A stretch of DNA of 32,069 nt from Oscillospiraceae bacterium (GCA_015067925.1 SVLN01000016.1:1-32069), one strand, 5' to 3'; positions 1 through 7,157 are shown, counted from the first letter of the stretch. The notes: generated from the sequence alone by a model not told the origin. Numbers and translations are program-made.

Positions 1-38
1 TAATATAGTGCGTATGTACATCGATTTCTGTGAGGAAG

Positions 39-830
39 TCACGATGCACCGGATTCAATCAGGCCGTTTGCAGTACAGTAGTGGTAAATACCGTCCTCTG
101 AAACGCAACCACAAATCGCATCGGCTACGTTTTTTAATGCATCTGCCGCGTTGCCCATCGCAACACCGGTGCCCACTGCCTGCAGCATATCTATATCATT
201 GTAGCTGTCACCAAAAGCCATCGCCTGCGCAGGCTCCAGGTTAAAGTAGCTGAGAATCTTTGCAATGGATGTTCCTTTGCCGCTGGAGACGGGAATTACA
301 TCTGCGGCACGTTCCCAGGATACGGCGATTTTGACACCGGAAGTTCCACGCAGCAAGGCTTCGTGATCCGCCGGACGGCAACCTAACATCATCTGATAAA
401 CAGGCTCTGTGCAAACATCATCAAAATCATCGGCAACTGTCAGTGACAAATCTGCCAACCGATAGTAATCCATCAAATCATCATCGATTCCGTTTGCCGC
501 CATCCGTTCCTTTGTCGCAACGGAAACCGGTCTGCCGATCGCGGCAGCATTTTCCAGAACCTTTTCCACATCATCGTGCGAAAGCGGGTTGCTGTATATG
601 ATTTCCCTTTCCGTATAACACAGAGAGCCGTTAAAGGTACAGTAGGCGTCAAAGCAGAATTCTCCAAAATCAGGGATCACATACGGTGATCTTCCGGTGG
701 CGATACACAGCAAAATTCTGTTTTCTCGAAGTCTGTGTAACGCTTCATAGGTTTTCTCGGGTATGCAGCCGGTAGCCGAGTCAACCAATGTGCCGTCAAT
801 ATCAAAGAAAATTATTTTAACAGGATTCAT
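39..830 (-). CDS. Cof-type HAD-IIB family sugar-phosphate phosphatase
   Basis: Predicted cytosolic Mg-dependent phosphatase of the Cof/YbiV branch of the HAD superfamily, which usually acts on sugar phosphates or small phosphometabolites. From the chosen ATG, motif I is FFDIDGT with Asp10 and Asp12, motif II is ATGRS near residue 45, motif III is Lys185 in SSGKGTS, and motif IV is GDSYND with Asp208 and Asp212. The cap between motifs II and III is type C2B. Length (263 aa) is normal. An in-frame ATG exists 30 bases upstream (860), but a promoter at 876-903 would start the transcript only about 8 bases before it. The ATG at 830 leaves room for a leader and begins just before motif I as family members do. 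Monocistronic; the next gene is separated by a hairpin. The substrate cannot be told from sequence. Confidence 0.9.
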   Translation of the reverse strand: MNPVKIIFFDIDGTLVDSATGCIPEKTYEALHRLRENRILLCIATGRSPYVIPDFGEFCFDAYCTFNGSLCYTEREIIYSNPLSHDDVEKVLENAAAIGRPVSVATKERMAANGIDDDLMDYYRLADLSLTVADDFDDVCTEPVYQMMLGCRPADHEALLRGTSGVKIAVSWERAADVIPVSSGKGTSIAKILSYFNLEPAQAMAFGDSYNDIDMLQAVGTGVAMGNAADALKNVADAICGCVSEDGIYHYCTANGLIESGAS

Positions 831-875
831 ATACAATCTCGTTTCTGGCCAGGTTTTCATTAATCTGTGTAATAT

Positions 876-903
876 AGTATACCAAATCCAAACAGAAAAG
901 CAA
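876..903 (-). promoter_or_regulatory. sigma-A-type promoter for the Cof-type phosphatase
   Basis: On the minus strand there is a TTGCTT -35 box (898-903), a 16-base spacer and a TATACT -10 box (876-881), preceded by TGG as an extended -10. The predicted start near 868 supports translation from 830 rather than 860. Confidence 0.55.
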
Positions 904-985
904 CTCTTAGGTTTTAGGGGGCGGTTTGGGAGCCTTTTGTTGATTTTTGATCCAGTTAGTATTTTGAAAAAACGCTAAAAATCGT

Positions 986-1031
986 AAAGCCTGCAGATTC
1001 GTTTTTTCAAGACGAATTTGCAGGCTTTTTT
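986..1031. terminator. intrinsic terminator hairpin downstream of the AraC-type gene
   Basis: AAAGCCTGCAGATTCG (986-1001) pairs with CGAATTTGCAGGCTTT (1013-1028) with one mismatch. The plus-strand side is followed by a T run; the minus-strand side is followed by TTTACGATTTTT. The gene ending toward it is the minus-strand AraC regulator at 1122, so it probably ends that transcript, although the U tract is better on the plus strand. The rest of 861-1121 shows no gene. Confidence 0.6.
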
Positions 1032-1121
1032 ACTGTGTTTTTTCGTAAGAGAGCATATGAGAAAACCGGCTTTTGATGTTTTGTGAAAGATCATATGTGT
1101 AATGCCCTCAAGGGCTTTGAT

Positions 1122-2018
1122 TCAGGTATGAGATTTAAACGAACGCACCGGCGAGACGCCGTACTTTTTCTGATACGCCCGATAGAAGGTGGAATACTCG
1201 CTGAATCCACAGGTCGTACTGACCTGTTGGGCCGGCATGCCGCTCAGCAACAGCTCCCGGGCCTTGATGAGCCGTTTGGCAGAAACATAATTGGTGATGG
1301 TTGTACCTGTCTGCTGCTTGAACCGACGGCTGATCTGAGATTTGCTCAGAAAGAAAACGTTCGACAGTGTCTCCAGGGAAAGATCATCCGCCAGGTGGCG
1401 GTTGATGTAGTTCAGCAACTCGTGGTGCTCCGGCTCCGCAGATACGTTTGACCCCTTTTTGTGCAGAAAACTCTTGTGAAGCTCACTGAGAATCGGAAGT
1501 AGATTCGAAATAATTGCCAGCCGTTTCTCGTAGTCGCTGCGCTGCTTTTCGGTGTCGACCATGCTTAAAAGCAGGGAGGCGACGGTGCTGCTGTAATCGT
1601 GGGGGGAGTAGAGGTTTCCTTCTCCCAGGGGACGATCCAGATACTGTTCCAACAGCAGGCCCTGCGGGTCGATCCCATCAAGAAAGCTTCTGCTGAAATT
1701 CAGAACGATGCGCTCATAGATGCAATCAGAATTGACGCAGAGGCAGTGGGCCTCGGCAGGGCGCATCAGCAAGATGCTGCCGGGGGTGAGCCGATAGGTC
1801 ACACCTTCCACCAGATAGGAGCAGTCTCCCTGCAGAAAGAAGAACAGTTCGAAATCATCATGGGCATGCATGTCCATAAAGCCGTGCTTTTTTTCGACAA
1901 AATGAGAAGAGTGGTGCAGCGAGGTTTCGTGGTCTTCGTAATGGTACAAAAACTGTGGCAAGGCTGATTCACGTCCTTTCTCAATGACGGCAGGGGAGAT
2001 ACCCCTTTTCTCTAACAT
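1122..2018 (-). CDS. AraC family transcriptional regulator with N-terminal cupin sensor
   Basis: Transcription factor with an N-terminal AraC-ligand/cupin sensor (HAHDDFELFFFLQG followed by LTPGSILLMRPAEAH) and a C-terminal double helix-turn-helix of the AraC/XylS type (DLSLETLSNVFFLSKSQISR, then GFSEYSTFYRAYQKKYGVSP). Such proteins usually activate a neighbouring sugar-metabolism operon when they bind its sugar. It is divergent from the isomerase/dehydrogenase operon starting at 2244 and shares a 225-base control region with it. The start is uncertain: TTG at 2042 and ATG at 2018 lack a clear ribosome site, whereas TTG at 1961 has GAGAAAGGA about 12 bases upstream. All three keep the sensor and HTH intact; the only ATG was chosen. 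The ligand is not visible. Confidence 0.88.
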   Translation of the reverse strand: MLEKRGISPAVIEKGRESALPQFLYHYEDHETSLHHSSHFVEKKHGFMDMHAHDDFELFFFLQGDCSYLVEGVTYRLTPGSILLMRPAEAHCLCVNSDCIYERIVLNFSRSFLDGIDPQGLLLEQYLDRPLGEGNLYSPHDYSSTVASLLLSMVDTEKQRSDYEKRLAIISNLLPILSELHKSFLHKKGSNVSAEPEHHELLNYINRHLADDLSLETLSNVFFLSKSQISRRFKQQTGTTITNYVSAKRLIKARELLLSGMPAQQVSTTCGFSEYSTFYRAYQKKYGVSPVRSFKSHT

Positions 2019-2118
2019 ACTGGGCTTGGGCAAAGAAGTCAAATCAAAAAACGCTGCATTCGCATATTTTGAGATTGAATGATATGAAACGCAATGTTGA
2101 TGCAGTTGTTTTCAATAT

Positions 2119-2158
2119 GATTGCAAATGGGTGCAAATGTATGCTTTGATTTGCAATC
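2119..2158. promoter_or_regulatory. candidate AraC-type operator: perfect inverted repeat plus direct repeat
   Basis: GATTGCAAAT (2119-2128) and ATTTGCAATC (2149-2158) form a perfect 10-bp inverted repeat with centres 30 bp apart, about three helical turns. A third half-site, GTGCAAAT (2131-2138), is a direct repeat exactly 10 bp after the first. A further TGCAAT lies at 2174-2179. The position between the divergent regulator and operon suggests an operator; assignment to this AraC protein is inference. Confidence 0.5.
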
Positions 2159-2243
2159 TTCGTGAGGCGTGATGCAATGGTCATATGGACTTAAAAGCTG
2201 TTTAATGAAACTGTAATTATGATTGGGAGGAGAAGAATCCATT

Positions 2244-3095
2244 ATGAATGATTTCAGGCTCTGCGCGTTCACGGATGAAGCGGGCGATGCACTTTCCCAG
2301 CAGATTCTGGCAATGAAGGACAATGCAATTTCTTGCATGGAGATCCGCAGCGTGGATGGAAGAAATATCAGTGATTTGTCCATCGATGAGGCAAAGCGGA
2401 TTCACGACGAACTTTCGGCAGAAGGCCTGAGCGTATGGTCCGTGGGTTCTCCCATCGGCAAGATTTCTTTGCAGGATGATTTTGCGCAGCATCTGGATAA
2501 GCTCAAACATACAATTGAGCTGGCACAGACCCTGGAAGCATCCAGAATGCGGATTTTTAGCTTCTATCTCAACGGCGCAAAGCCGGAGGATTGCCGTACA
2601 CAGGTTCTGGACAACCTTGCCCAGTTCGTGCAGGTTGCCGAAGGCAGCGGCGTTACCCTGTGTCTGGAGAACGAGAAGGGCATCTACGGTGATATTCCGG
2701 AGCGTGCTCTGGAGCTGCATCATACGTATGCTGCCCTCAAGGCCGTGTTCGATCCGGCAAATTTTGTACAGTGTGGTGTTGATCCCTACCAGGCCTGGCA
2801 GCTGCTCGCGCCTTATGTGGATTATATGCACATCAAAGACTCCTTAGAGGACGGCAGCATTGTCCCTCCCGGAGAGGGCATCGGCAAGATTCCGGAACTG
2901 CTGCCCCTTTACCATGCAGCAGGCGGCAGAGTCCTGACCCTGGAACCCCATTTGTGGGAGTTCACGAGCCTTCAGTCCCTGGAGAACGGTGGAGAAACCA
3001 GTAAGATCGGAAACTTTGCCCGCACCCAGCGGGAGGCCTTTGATCTTGCGGTCAATAAACTGAAAGAATTGGTCGCATCGATGGAGCGGCCGTAA
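2244..3095 (+). CDS. sugar phosphate isomerase/epimerase-like TIM-barrel protein (first of operon)
   Basis: Xylose-isomerase-like (AP_endonuc_2) TIM-barrel protein of 283 aa. Members isomerise, epimerise or eliminate/hydrate sugars using one divalent metal. The expected metal-ligand series is visible: Glu142 (CLENEKG), Asp170 (VFDPAN), His196 (YMHIKDS) and Glu234 (LTLEPH). No signal peptide, so cytosolic. An in-frame TTG at 2223 precedes the ATG, but GGGAGGAG lies between them and serves the ATG at 2244. It is followed after 17 bases by a Gfo/Idh/MocA dehydrogenase and then a second TIM-barrel gene, so the three products probably act on one sugar or sugar derivative. The exact reaction is not recognisable. 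Confidence 0.85.
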   Translation: MNDFRLCAFTDEAGDALSQQILAMKDNAISCMEIRSVDGRNISDLSIDEAKRIHDELSAEGLSVWSVGSPIGKISLQDDFAQHLDKLKHTIELAQTLEASRMRIFSFYLNGAKPEDCRTQVLDNLAQFVQVAEGSGVTLCLENEKGIYGDIPERALELHHTYAALKAVFDPANFVQCGVDPYQAWQLLAPYVDYMHIKDSLEDGSIVPPGEGIGKIPELLPLYHAAGGRVLTLEPHLWEFTSLQSLENGGETSKIGNFARTQREAFDLAVNKLKELVASMERP

Positions 3096-3112
3096 TTTGA
3101 AGGAGGAACATC

Positions 3113-4300
3113 ATGAAGAAACTTCGCTATGGTCTTGTCGGCTTCGGCAATCAGGGCAGCCTTTATGCCCGTCTGCTGCATGGCATTGCTCCCGCCCGCG
3201 GATCGCAGTACCTGCCCAACAACGCAATCGTGACTGCAATCTGCGACATCGACGCAGAGAAGCGCGCAAAGGCTCTGGAGCTGTATCCCGAAGTTGCTGT
3301 GTTTGAAGACTACAAAGAACTGATCGATTCCGGCCTGGTGGACGCAGTTGTCACCACGCTGCCCCACTATCTGCATCCGGAAGTTGCGATCTACGCCCTG
3401 GAGCATGGCGTGCACGCCCTGGTGGAAAAGCCCGCCAGCGTTGCTGCCAAGCATGTTCGCGAGATGAACGAGTGCGCAGCCCGTCATCCAGAGCTGGCCT
3501 TCGGTATTATGTTCAATCAGCGCACCAATCCGCTGTACATCCGCGTTCGTGAGCTGGTAAAGAGCGGCGAGCTGGGTGAGATCCGCCGTTCCAACTGGAT
3601 TGTCAACAGCTGGTACCGTACCGACTCCTACTATAGAACCAGCGAATGGCGTGCCACCTGGGGTGGCGAAGGCGGCGGCGTTCTGGTCAATCAAGCGCCC
3701 CATCAGCTGGACCTGTGGCAGTGGATCTGCGGCGTTCCCACCGCGGTGACCTCCAAGTGCATTGATGGCGCCCATCGTGATGTTGTGGTTGAGACCGATG
3801 CCACCATCATGACCGAGTACGCCAATGGCGCCACCGGCATTTTCGTTACCTGCACCCACGATATGAAGGGTACCAACCGCTTTGAGATCGACCTGAGCAA
3901 GGGCAAGATCGTCATCGAGGACAACCGCGCTACCATCATTCACTTCGCAGCTGATGAGGCCGATGTGAACGGCAAGATGAACCCCAGAGAGGCTATGATG
4001 CTGACCATGGGCAACGCTGCAGGCGGCGGCCAGCAGAACGAAGTGGAAATCGTGGAAGGCGTTCCCGGCGAAGGCCCGCAGCAGGGCGGCGTTCTGGAGA
4101 ACTTTGCTGCTCACATTCTGGAAGGCACTGAGCTGCTGGCTCCCGGTGCTGAAGGCATCAACGGCGTCAACCTTGCCAATGCAGCACAGCTGTCCTCCTG
4201 GCTGGGCGGCGTGAAGATGACCACCCCCGTGGACGAGGAACTGTACCTGAGCGAGCTGAACAAGCGCATCGCCGCTGAGGGCAAGTTCCCCACCCGCTGA
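3113..4300 (+). CDS. Gfo/Idh/MocA family NAD(P)-dependent oxidoreductase
   Basis: 395-aa dehydrogenase of the glucose-fructose oxidoreductase/inositol dehydrogenase family. It has an N-terminal Rossmann fold with GFGNQG (residues 10-15), the conserved EKPAS motif (Glu105, Lys106, Pro107) and the C-terminal alpha/beta substrate domain with a likely catalytic His197 in VNQAPHQLD. Such enzymes oxidise or reduce one hydroxyl of a sugar, inositol or glycoside. GAAGGAGGAAC just upstream of the ATG is a strong ribosome site. The stop codon overlaps the ATG at 4300 that begins the following reading frame, so expression is likely coupled. Sandwiched between two TIM-barrel isomerases; the likely role is to make or consume a keto-sugar intermediate. 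The substrate is unknown. Confidence 0.9.
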   Translation: MKKLRYGLVGFGNQGSLYARLLHGIAPARGSQYLPNNAIVTAICDIDAEKRAKALELYPEVAVFEDYKELIDSGLVDAVVTTLPHYLHPEVAIYALEHGVHALVEKPASVAAKHVREMNECAARHPELAFGIMFNQRTNPLYIRVRELVKSGELGEIRRSNWIVNSWYRTDSYYRTSEWRATWGGEGGGVLVNQAPHQLDLWQWICGVPTAVTSKCIDGAHRDVVVETDATIMTEYANGATGIFVTCTHDMKGTNRFEIDLSKGKIVIEDNRATIIHFAADEADVNGKMNPREAMMLTMGNAAGGGQQNEVEIVEGVPGEGPQQGGVLENFAAHILEGTELLAPGAEGINGVNLANAAQLSSWLGGVKMTTPVDEELYLSELNKRIAAEGKFPTR

Positions 4301-4314
4301 TGGAGGAGAGAGCC

Positions 4315-5169
4315 ATGAAAAAAGGTTTGATCGGCGTACAGATGTCCACCCTGGGCCGCGGCGTAATGAAGACCGGCCTGTATGAGGCCCTCAAGCGCTG
4401 CAACGAGATCGGCTATCGCAGCCTGGAGTTCAGCGGGGTGCCCGGCACCCCGGAGGATCTGGACAGCTTCCTGCGCGTGAAGAATGAACTGGGCTATGTC
4501 ATTGCCGCCCTGGGCGCACCCATGACCGCCATGTTCCCGGGCATGAAAACCCTGGGCACCGATTTCAATGAGATCGTTGACGTGTGCGGCCAGCTGGATT
4601 GCAAGATCCTGCGCATCGGCATGGGTCCGCTGGATCGCTTTACCACCAAGGACGGCGTTCTGGCTTACTGCGAAGAGCTGCAGGGCTATGTGGAAAAGCT
4701 GAACGCGGTGGGGATTGACTATTACTACCACACCCATGCTACGGAGTTTATCCGCTTCGGCGATAAGACCATTCTGGATCTGCTGATGGAAAACACCAAT
4801 GTGGGTCTGGAACTCGATACCCATTGGATCCAGGCCGGCGGCCAGGATCCCGTGGAGATCACCCGCAAGTGCGCAGGCAGAATCAAGATTTATCACCTGA
4901 AGGATTACCGCCTGACCCTGCCCAGCGCAGAGGCCAATGCCGCAGCCAGAACCGATCCCAATGCTGTGAATCCCCAGTACACCGGCATTCAGTTTGCTGA
5001 GATCGGCGAAGGCATCCTGGATATGCGCGGCTGCATTGAGGCTGCCCTGGAAGGCGGCAGTGAGTTCTTCATGATCGAGCAGGACCGTTGCTATGACCGT
5101 ACTCCCTATGAGAGTCTTAAGATCAGCCACGACAACCTGGTGAAGATGGGTTACGGCGACTGGTTCTGA
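4315..5169 (+). CDS. sugar phosphate isomerase/epimerase-like TIM-barrel protein (third of operon)
   Basis: 284-aa xylose-isomerase-like TIM barrel, distinct in sequence from the protein at 2244. Likely metal-site residues are His139, His141 and Glu144 (YHTHATEF), Asp168 and His170 (ELDTHW), His194 (IYHLKD) and Glu255 (FMIEQD). The ATG at 4300 overlaps the preceding stop codon, but GGAGGAGAG sits between it and a second ATG at 4315, which is the better start. It closes the operon; a strong hairpin follows at 5314. Probably converts the product or precursor of the neighbouring Gfo/Idh/MocA enzyme. The exact reaction is unknown. Confidence 0.87.
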   Translation: MKKGLIGVQMSTLGRGVMKTGLYEALKRCNEIGYRSLEFSGVPGTPEDLDSFLRVKNELGYVIAALGAPMTAMFPGMKTLGTDFNEIVDVCGQLDCKILRIGMGPLDRFTTKDGVLAYCEELQGYVEKLNAVGIDYYYHTHATEFIRFGDKTILDLLMENTNVGLELDTHWIQAGGQDPVEITRKCAGRIKIYHLKDYRLTLPSAEANAAARTDPNAVNPQYTGIQFAEIGEGILDMRGCIEAALEGGSEFFMIEQDRCYDRTPYESLKISHDNLVKMGYGDWF

Positions 5170-5313
5170 GTTTTATCGCTTGATAAGCATCCACTGCATC
5201 TACGATAATGTGGGCAATCAAAACAATCAGAATACAGCTGCAATATCGTCTAAACAATCATTGTTTGAGATGTAGCCATCTGCAACGAGTGGAAACAAAC
5301 GCATGGGCGTTTC

Positions 5314-5350
5314 AAGTGGCCTGAAATCGAAAGATTTCAGGCCACTTTTC
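5314..5350 (+). terminator. intrinsic terminator of the isomerase/dehydrogenase operon
   Basis: Perfect 15-bp stem (5314-5328 with 5333-5347) closed by a GAAA tetraloop and running into TTTTC. It is 145 bases after the last operon gene; nothing else was recognised in that interval except a small palindrome at 5252-5266. Confidence 0.8.
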
Positions 5351-5562
5351 TGCTTGCGGCAGATTGCTTTATCGATAACTGCGAGACATCAATCAAAATC
5401 GCAACGTAAGGGTGTCTGTGGAAGAGACCTCAGAGACCGATATTTTATGCCGGAATGAACGTAAAAAATCGATGCGATTCATCAATGCGTACAAAAGAGA
5501 GCGGCAATACTGAAACGGTATCGCCAAGTTTCACGATTCTCCACCGAGGAGGGCAAAAAGTC
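5351..5562. other. intergenic stretch with no recognised gene
   Basis: AT-rich stretch between the terminator at 5314 and the promoter at 5563. Minus-strand reading frames here give cysteine- and arginine-rich translations without family features or a ribosome site. A weak hairpin is possible near 5502-5524. No gene or known RNA was recognised. Confidence 0.6.
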
Positions 5563-5591
5563 TTGATTTTTCGATTCGTTTTGCGTATACT
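5563..5591 (+). promoter_or_regulatory. promoter of the riboswitch-controlled nucleoside transporter operon
   Basis: TTGATT (5563-5568), a 17-base spacer and TATACT (5586-5591). The predicted transcript starts near 5598 and has a leader of about 260 bases that contains the aptamer and terminator. Confidence 0.7.
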
Positions 5592-5636
5592 TTCTGTATC
5601 CGCGCAACAATAATCGGAATAAACAGAATACTGCTT

Positions 5637-5714
5637 GTACGCTCGATACATACAAATGATACGGATTTGAAGCTTCTGCCCGGACTCCGTAAATGACCGG
5701 ACTATCGATTGCGC
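5637..5714 (+). promoter_or_regulatory. purine riboswitch-like aptamer (guanine class, variant core)
   Basis: The leader matches the three-stem purine aptamer. P1: TCGATA (5643-5648) pairs with TATCGA (5703-5708), extending imperfectly to 5637-5714. P2: CAAAT (5653-5657) pairs with ATTTG (5665-5669) around L2 GATACGG (5658-5664). J2/3 is AAGCTTCTGC (5670-5679). P3: CCGG (5680-5683) pairs with CCGG (5697-5700) around L3 CCGTAAA (5687-5693), identical to the Bacillus xpt loop as remembered. J3/1 begins A5701-C5702-T5703. In xpt numbering C5702 is C74, which specifies guanine-type rather than adenine ligands, and U51 is kept (5677). The positions equivalent to U22, U47 and A52 appear to be C5649, C5673 and G5678. 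The gene downstream is a nucleoside-type lipoprotein, as expected for a purine switch. Confidence 0.8.
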
Positions 5715-5716
5715 TG

Positions 5717-5734
5717 TTCCCTTGATAAAGGGAA
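5717..5734 (+). other. small hairpin between aptamer and terminator
   Basis: TTCCCTT (5717-5723) and AAGGGAA (5728-5734) form a perfect 7-bp stem with a 4-base loop. It lies between P1 of the aptamer and the terminator and may be part of the expression platform. Confidence 0.4.
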
Positions 5735-5745
5735 AGGAAAACAAC

Positions 5746-5794
5746 GCACCGAATGGCTTGTGCTATGCCTTGATCGGTGCTTTTGTATTTTTTT
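5746..5794 (+). terminator. riboswitch expression-platform terminator
   Basis: GCACCGA (5746-5752) pairs with TCGGTGC (5774-5780); an inner GGC/GCC pairing (5755-5757 with 5767-5769) extends it. It is followed by TTTTGTATTTTTTTT. It stands 66 bases before the lipoprotein start and after the aptamer, so it most likely stops transcription when ligand is bound, as in most guanine-class switches. The direction of control is inference. Confidence 0.75.
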
Positions 5795-5860
5795 AGGTTG
5801 TATCTTGGCCCGTTGAGGGTTTTGATAAAGAACAAAAAGAATCAATTAGGAGACGAAAAA

Positions 5861-7060
5861 ATGAAAAAGATTATCGCATTGCTTCTGGTTCTGGCAATGG
5901 TCTTTGCTCTCGCTGCCTGCGGCGACGGTAAGACCAATGAGGCCCCCAAGAATGAAACTGCTAAGTTCAAGGCCGGCTTCATCTTCCTGCATGATGAGAA
6001 CTCCACCTACGACCTGAACTTCCTGAACGCAACCAAGGAAGCCTGCGCGGCTCTTGGTGTTGAGTATGTGATCAAGGTCAACATCCCTGAATCCGAGGCC
6101 TGCTATGACGCAGCTGCTGAGCTGGTCGAAGAAGGCTGCACCTACATCTTCGCTGACTCCTTTGGCCATGAGCCCTACATGCTCCAGGCTGCTAAGGAAT
6201 TCCCCAATGTTCAGTTCTGCCACGCTACCGGCACTCAGGCTCACACTGCCGGTGTTGCGAACTATCACAACGCTTTTGCTTCCATCTACGAAGGCCGTTT
6301 CCTGGGCGGCGTTGCTGCCGGCATGAAGCTCAACGAGATGATCGAGGCTGGCAAGTTCACTGCTGAAGAAGCCAAGGTTGGCTACATCGGCGCTTTCCCC
6401 TATGCTGAAGTTATCTCCGGTATGACCTCTTTCTATCTGGGCGTTCGTTATGTCTGCCCCACTGCCACCATGGACGTTACCTTCACCAACTCCTGGTATG
6501 ATCCCACTCTGGAGCAGGAAGGTGCTGTCAAGCTGATCAACAACGATTGCAAGCTCATCTCTCTGCACGCTGACTCCATGGGCGCTCCCACCGAGTGCCA
6601 GAACAAGGGCGTTCCCTTCGTTTTCTACAATGGCTCCGCTAAGGAAGCTTGCCCCGATACTTACATTGTTGCTTCCTACATCAACTGGGCTCCCTACATG
6701 ACCTACTCCATGAAGGCCGCCATGAACGGTGAGCCCATCGCTGCTGACTGGATCGGCACTCTGGAAAACGGCGGCGTTGCTTTGAAAGAACTCAACGAGG
6801 CTGTTGCTGCTGAAGGCACTGCTGCCAAGCTGGAGGAAGTCAAGACTGCTCTGCTGAACGGCACCCTGAAGGTGTTCGATACTGCCACCTTCACCGTTGA
6901 CGGCAAGACCCTGGACAGCTACACTGCTGACGTTGACGACATGGGCGACTTCGTTCCCGAGACTGAGGCCATCAAGGATGGTTACTTCCATGAGTCCGAG
7001 TACCGTAGTGCTCCCTACTTTGATATGTTCATCGACGGCATTACCAACCTCGATCAGTAA
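5861..7060 (+). CDS. BMP family nucleoside-type ABC transporter substrate-binding lipoprotein
   Basis: 399-aa lipoprotein of the Bmp/PnrA-like family, which binds purine nucleosides outside the membrane and delivers them to an ABC permease. The signal peptide has Lys2-Lys3, a hydrophobic core and the lipobox LAAC with Cys20. The mature part has the two-lobed periplasmic-binding-protein-1 pattern (YIFADSFGHE, VGYIGAFPYAEVISGM, VASYINWAPYM). The ATG at 5861 is preceded by TTAGGAGACG; an in-frame upstream start would run into the terminator. First gene of the importer operon, behind a purine-type riboswitch. The upstream aptamer and the B. subtilis NupNOPQ-type gene order support purine-nucleoside uptake; the exact nucleoside is unknown. 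Confidence 0.92.
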   Translation: MKKIIALLLVLAMVFALAACGDGKTNEAPKNETAKFKAGFIFLHDENSTYDLNFLNATKEACAALGVEYVIKVNIPESEACYDAAAELVEEGCTYIFADSFGHEPYMLQAAKEFPNVQFCHATGTQAHTAGVANYHNAFASIYEGRFLGGVAAGMKLNEMIEAGKFTAEEAKVGYIGAFPYAEVISGMTSFYLGVRYVCPTATMDVTFTNSWYDPTLEQEGAVKLINNDCKLISLHADSMGAPTECQNKGVPFVFYNGSAKEACPDTYIVASYINWAPYMTYSMKAAMNGEPIAADWIGTLENGGVALKELNEAVAAEGTAAKLEEVKTALLNGTLKVFDTATFTVDGKTLDSYTADVDDMGDFVPETEAIKDGYFHESEYRSAPYFDMFIDGITNLDQ

Positions 7061-7075
7061 TTTTGCGAATTGTTT

Positions 7076-7101
7076 GGGAAGCCCTGTTTACAGGGCTTCC
7101 C
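7076..7101 (+). repeat. perfect intercistronic hairpin
   Basis: GGGAAGCCCTG (7076-7086) and CAGGGCTTCCC (7091-7101) form an 11-bp perfect stem with a TTTA loop and no T tract. It probably stabilises the 3' end of the lipoprotein mRNA. Confidence 0.6.
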
Positions 7102-7113
7102 TACAGTGCTGTA

Positions 7114-7157
7114 AAGGGTAACCCAGTGACCGGCTCAGCCACTGAGTTACCCTTTTC
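7114..7157 (+). terminator. partial terminator between lipoprotein and ATPase genes
   Basis: A stem of about 15 bp with one mismatch (7114-7128 with 7140-7154) ends in only four Ts (TTTTCC). With the preceding hairpin it likely gives partial termination, so that the binding protein is made in excess over the membrane components, a common arrangement in ABC importers. Confidence 0.6.

Noticed and set aside
1103-1114. GCCCT-CA-AGGGC hairpin just downstream of the AraC stop as the terminator
   Set aside because: Only 5 bp with a 2-base loop and no T tract in the minus direction; the hairpin at 986-1031 is much stronger.
2972-5130. Long minus-strand frames (380 and 339 residues) opposite the dehydrogenase and isomerase genes
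   Set aside because: Translations are Ala/His/Gln/Gly-rich shadows; the plus-strand proteins have complete domain motifs.
5445-5835. Two overlapping minus-strand frames of 99 and 117 residues in the long intergenic region
   Set aside because: They lie across the promoter, aptamer and terminator of the nucleoside operon, lack ribosome sites and show no family features.
5846-6991. 381-residue minus-strand reading frame opposite the BMP lipoprotein
   Set aside because: Antisense frame of a gene with signal peptide, lipobox and family motifs; no independent support.
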